A DNA stretch of 7,631 bases from an uncultured Methylococcaceae bacterium (lineage in GTDB: Bacteria; Pseudomonadota; Gammaproteobacteria; Methylococcales; Methylomonadaceae): the NCBI GenBank assembly GCA_913009515.1, contig CAJVYO010000075.1, forward strand, positions 1-7,631, in the 5' to 3' direction. The position numbers and the translations under genes were made by a program. Shown one piece after another: positions 5,601 to 7,631 of this stretch. The notes beneath the pieces are model-generated. The model saw only the letters and a program-made list of their open reading frames with translations. It was not told where the DNA came from and made no database searches. The stretch's first letter is position 1, and each line of letters begins with the position of its first letter.

Positions 5601-6359
5601 GTGGATATTGCTTCCTTATTAGGATTTGTATTAGGTATTGGGATTATTATTGGTGCGATTGCGTCAGGAGGAGACATTCTGTTATTTGTTAATGTACCTT
5701 CTCTATTGATTGTAATAGGCGGGACATTTGGGGTGACCTTGATGCGGATTTCCTTGGCTCATTTTTTAGGTTCATTTGCAATTTTAGGTAAGGCTTTCTT
5801 TAATAAGCAGGAAGATCCTAATATTTTAATTGATGATGCGGTACGCTTGGCAGATGTTGCTCGAAAAAATGGTTTATTAGCGCTGGAAGATGAAGATATT
5901 TCAGATGCTTTTATGCAGAAAGGTTTGATGTTTTGTGTCGATGGCCATGAGCCTGTGTTTGTTCGGAAAATTTTGCGTCAAGAAATTGATCAAATGGTGA
6001 TTCGTAATGAAAGTGGTCAGGATATGTGGAAAGGGGTGGGAGATTTAGCCCCTGCAATGGGTATGATTGGTACCTTGGTGGGATTAGTGCAAATGCTAGC
6101 AAACATGTCAGATCCAGCGAGTATTGGACCTGCGATGGCGATTGCGTTGTTGACCACTTTGTATGGTGCGATAATTGCCAACTGTTTTGCTATCCCGATG
6201 GTTGATAAATTATCACGGGTTTTGGAAGCAGAAAAAATTAATAAAGAATTAACATTAGAAATTATTTCAGGTATTCAAGAAGGTATGAATCCTAAAGTAT
6301 TAGAAACGTTGTTAAATTCTTATTTAGCTGAGAAAAAACGCAGAGAAACTGAGAATTAA
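5601..6359 (+). CDS. motA: Flagellar stator protein MotA (PomA/MotC type)
   Basis: MotA/PomA forms the ring of the ion-driven stator that pushes the flagellar rotor. The 252 residues align end to end with Vibrio PomA (253). Four membrane segments are seen: about 5-22, 33-50, 148-169 and 176-200. The cytoplasmic loop carries the rotor-contact charges R88, K89 and E96 at the same positions as in PomA. The third-helix block DLAPAMGMIGTLVGLV (148-163) and ALLTTLYGA (182-190) are near-identical to PomA; T158, T185 and T186 are retained, the threonines linked to sodium passage in Vibrio PomA. A sodium-driven motor is therefore inferred. The start is GTG 5601 with a GAGG (5590-5593) 7 nt upstream, and MDIASLLG fits the PomA N-terminus. 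motB follows after 2 bp, so the pair is surely co-transcribed. Confidence 0.95.
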   Translation: MDIASLLGFVLGIGIIIGAIASGGDILLFVNVPSLLIVIGGTFGVTLMRISLAHFLGSFAILGKAFFNKQEDPNILIDDAVRLADVARKNGLLALEDEDISDAFMQKGLMFCVDGHEPVFVRKILRQEIDQMVIRNESGQDMWKGVGDLAPAMGMIGTLVGLVQMLANMSDPASIGPAMAIALLTTLYGAIIANCFAIPMVDKLSRVLEAEKINKELTLEIISGIQEGMNPKVLETLLNSYLAEKKRRETEN

Positions 6360-6361
6360 TT

Positions 6362-7222
6362 ATGGCTGATGATTGTCCAAAATGCCCCCCTGTTGGGGCA
6401 CCACCATGGTTGGCAACCTTTGCTGATTTAATGTCGTTATTGATGTGCTTTTTTATTTTATTATTATCCTTTGCAACGATGGATGCGAATAAATTCAAAA
6501 AAATGGCAGAATCTTTGGAAATGGCATTTGGGGTACAGCGAGAAGTACCTGCTTATGAAGTTCCTTTAGGAACGAGTATTATTGCTCAGAATTTTTCACC
6601 GGGAAAAGTCGATCCCACGATTTTAGATGAAGTACGTCAACAAATTGCCAGTAGTTCAGAATCATTAGAAATCACCATTATTGAAAAAGAGCAGATTCGA
6701 GAAGAAATTATTGAATCTTTAAAAAATATGCGTGAAGCTGAGGCTGAAGAAATTAGTGAAGCCTTAAAAGAAGATATTAATAAAGGTTTGCTCTCGGTTG
6801 AAGTGGAAGGCTTGAAAGTTATTATTCGCATTAATGAAAAAGGGGCGTTTGATGCTGGGTCATCTATTTTAAAAACTAAATTTGAACCAGTGATGCTACG
6901 TATTACAAAAGCGGCATTAGGGGCAACGGGAAATATTCGTGTGACTGGGCATACTGATAATATTCCTATTTCAACAGATTGGTTTCGTTCTAATTGGGAG
7001 TTATCTGCGGTACGAGCTGTTTCTGTCGGCGAATTTATGTTGCGCGATCCTAATTCAGAGCCAACACGTTTTGTTATGCAGGGTTATGCTGATACACAAC
7101 CACTGGTTGAAAATAATAGTGAAGAACATAGGTCTATGAATAGACGAGTTGATATTGTGATTGCACAGGATGAACTTGATTTTAGATTAGAGCATGAAAT
7201 GCCAACAGGATTAATTAAATGA
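6362..7222 (+). CDS. motB: Flagellar stator protein MotB (PomB type)
   Basis: MotB/PomB carries the ion-binding aspartate of the stator and anchors it to peptidoglycan. A short cytoplasmic N-terminus with a CPKC pair (5-8) precedes the single membrane helix; the block TFADLMSLLMCFF (19-31) is identical to Vibrio PomB and places the ion-binding residue at D22 (PomB D24). The plug and linker region follows, including GTSIIAQNFSPG (70-81), then a Glu-rich, probably helical linker (about 95-140). The OmpA-like peptidoglycan-binding domain spans about 150-268, with VTGHTDN (194-200), RSNWELSAVRA (209-219) and MNRRVDI (259-265). At 286 residues it is shorter than Vibrio PomB, the difference lying in the linker. 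It starts 2 bp after the motA stop, and its stop overlaps the next start codon (ATGA). The N-terminal cysteines also occur in other PomB-type proteins. Confidence 0.95.
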   Translation: MADDCPKCPPVGAPPWLATFADLMSLLMCFFILLLSFATMDANKFKKMAESLEMAFGVQREVPAYEVPLGTSIIAQNFSPGKVDPTILDEVRQQIASSSESLEITIIEKEQIREEIIESLKNMREAEAEEISEALKEDINKGLLSVEVEGLKVIIRINEKGAFDAGSSILKTKFEPVMLRITKAALGATGNIRVTGHTDNIPISTDWFRSNWELSAVRAVSVGEFMLRDPNSEPTRFVMQGYADTQPLVENNSEEHRSMNRRVDIVIAQDELDFRLEHEMPTGLIK

Positions 7223-7631
7223 GTTATGATTTTCATAAAAATGAGCGTCGAAAATTTTTTCGGGTTAATGAATCTTTACAATTAAGTTATGAAGTGGTCG
7301 CTGATGATCATGTACTGGAAGACTTAGCAGAGGGAGAGAGTGAATTTTCTTTAGCGACGGAGATTGAAGCTATCAATCAAGAGCTGGTTGTTATCTTAGG
7401 CATGATTGAAAATACCCATTCCTTAATCGCAGATTATTTAAAATTATTAGATGATAAAGTTAATTTAATTGCTCATTCTTTATTAGCTGAAGAAAATTTA
7501 TTAAAAAATGAGCCATTACGCGATGCAAATTTGAGTGCGTCAGGGATTGGTTTTGAGTGCGAGGAACAATTAACAGTTGGTTCAATCGTTGCGATTAAAT
7601 TCTTATTAGAGTCTTCAATGAAAATTATTGA
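7219..7631 (+). CDS. PilZ-domain protein with helical insertion, candidate c-di-GMP receptor (3' end outside window)
   Basis: The frame opens with ATG at 7219, overlapping the motB stop by 4 bases (ATGA), with AGGA (7207-7210) 8 nt upstream; it stays open to the window end (137 full codons). Both PilZ c-di-GMP motifs are visible: RRKFFR (10-15, RRxxxR) and NLSASG (104-109, D/NxSxxG), the latter followed by IGFECEEQLTVGS as in PilZ beta strands. In a standard PilZ domain these motifs lie a few tens of residues apart; here ~88 residues intervene. The stretch at about 44-96 is rich in Leu, Ile, Glu and Asn, with roughly heptad-like spacing, and is probably two helices. A tetrameric xanthomonad PilZ protein with inserted long helices is a possible relative. 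The position suggests a YcgR-like role in tuning the MotAB stator to c-di-GMP; this is inferred. Homology to the PilZ family is clear, the exact subfamily is not. Confidence 0.8.
   Translation, partial: MSYDFHKNERRKFFRVNESLQLSYEVVADDHVLEDLAEGESEFSLATEIEAINQELVVILGMIENTHSLIADYLKLLDDKVNLIAHSLLAEENLLKNEPLRDANLSASGIGFECEEQLTVGSIVAIKFLLESSMKII

Overview
The window reads as chromosomal DNA of an AT-rich, flagellated gammaproteobacterium. The proteins are close to those of E. coli, Pseudomonas and Vibrio (IF-1, RNase E, RluC, ClpA, a PomA/PomB-type stator). Two conserved gammaproteobacterial neighbourhoods meet here: clpA facing infA, and rne diverging from rluC. I would not name a genus; a marine or brackish, methanotroph-like or sulfur-oxidiser-like lineage is only a guess from base composition and gene order.

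Layout. Positions 1-467 hold the 3' end of clpA (+). It converges on infA (-, 495-713), and the two share a 27-bp gap with a hairpin that probably terminates infA. Upstream of infA on the same strand is rne (-, 870-3014); a perfect 12-bp stem-loop lies in the rne-infA gap, and infA seems to have its own promoter. A 523-bp gene-free stretch (3015-3537) separates rne from the divergent rluC. It looks like a long structured rne 5' leader with a promoter near its far end, the arrangement used for RNase E autoregulation in enterics. On the + strand follow rluC (3538-4500) and an S49 inner-membrane peptidase of the SppA family (4530-5513). A tight flagellar group comes next: motA (5601-6359), motB (6362-7222), and a PilZ-domain gene (from 7219, cut by the window end) whose ATG overlaps the motB stop.

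Functionally there are two blocks. The left block concerns protein and RNA turnover and translation (ClpA unfoldase, IF-1, RNase E, 23S pseudouridine synthase). The right block is a predicted sodium-driven flagellar stator plus a c-di-GMP receptor candidate that could link second-messenger level to motor output.

The observations most worth a second look are: a ClpA whose ClpP-docking tripeptide reads MGS instead of the usual IGL/IGF; a PilZ protein with a long helical insertion between its two c-di-GMP motifs, translationally coupled to the stator genes; an RNase E with a short scaffold half that keeps a membrane-helix candidate and arginine-rich blocks; and the structured rne leader. I saw no mobile element, CRISPR array, tRNA or rRNA.
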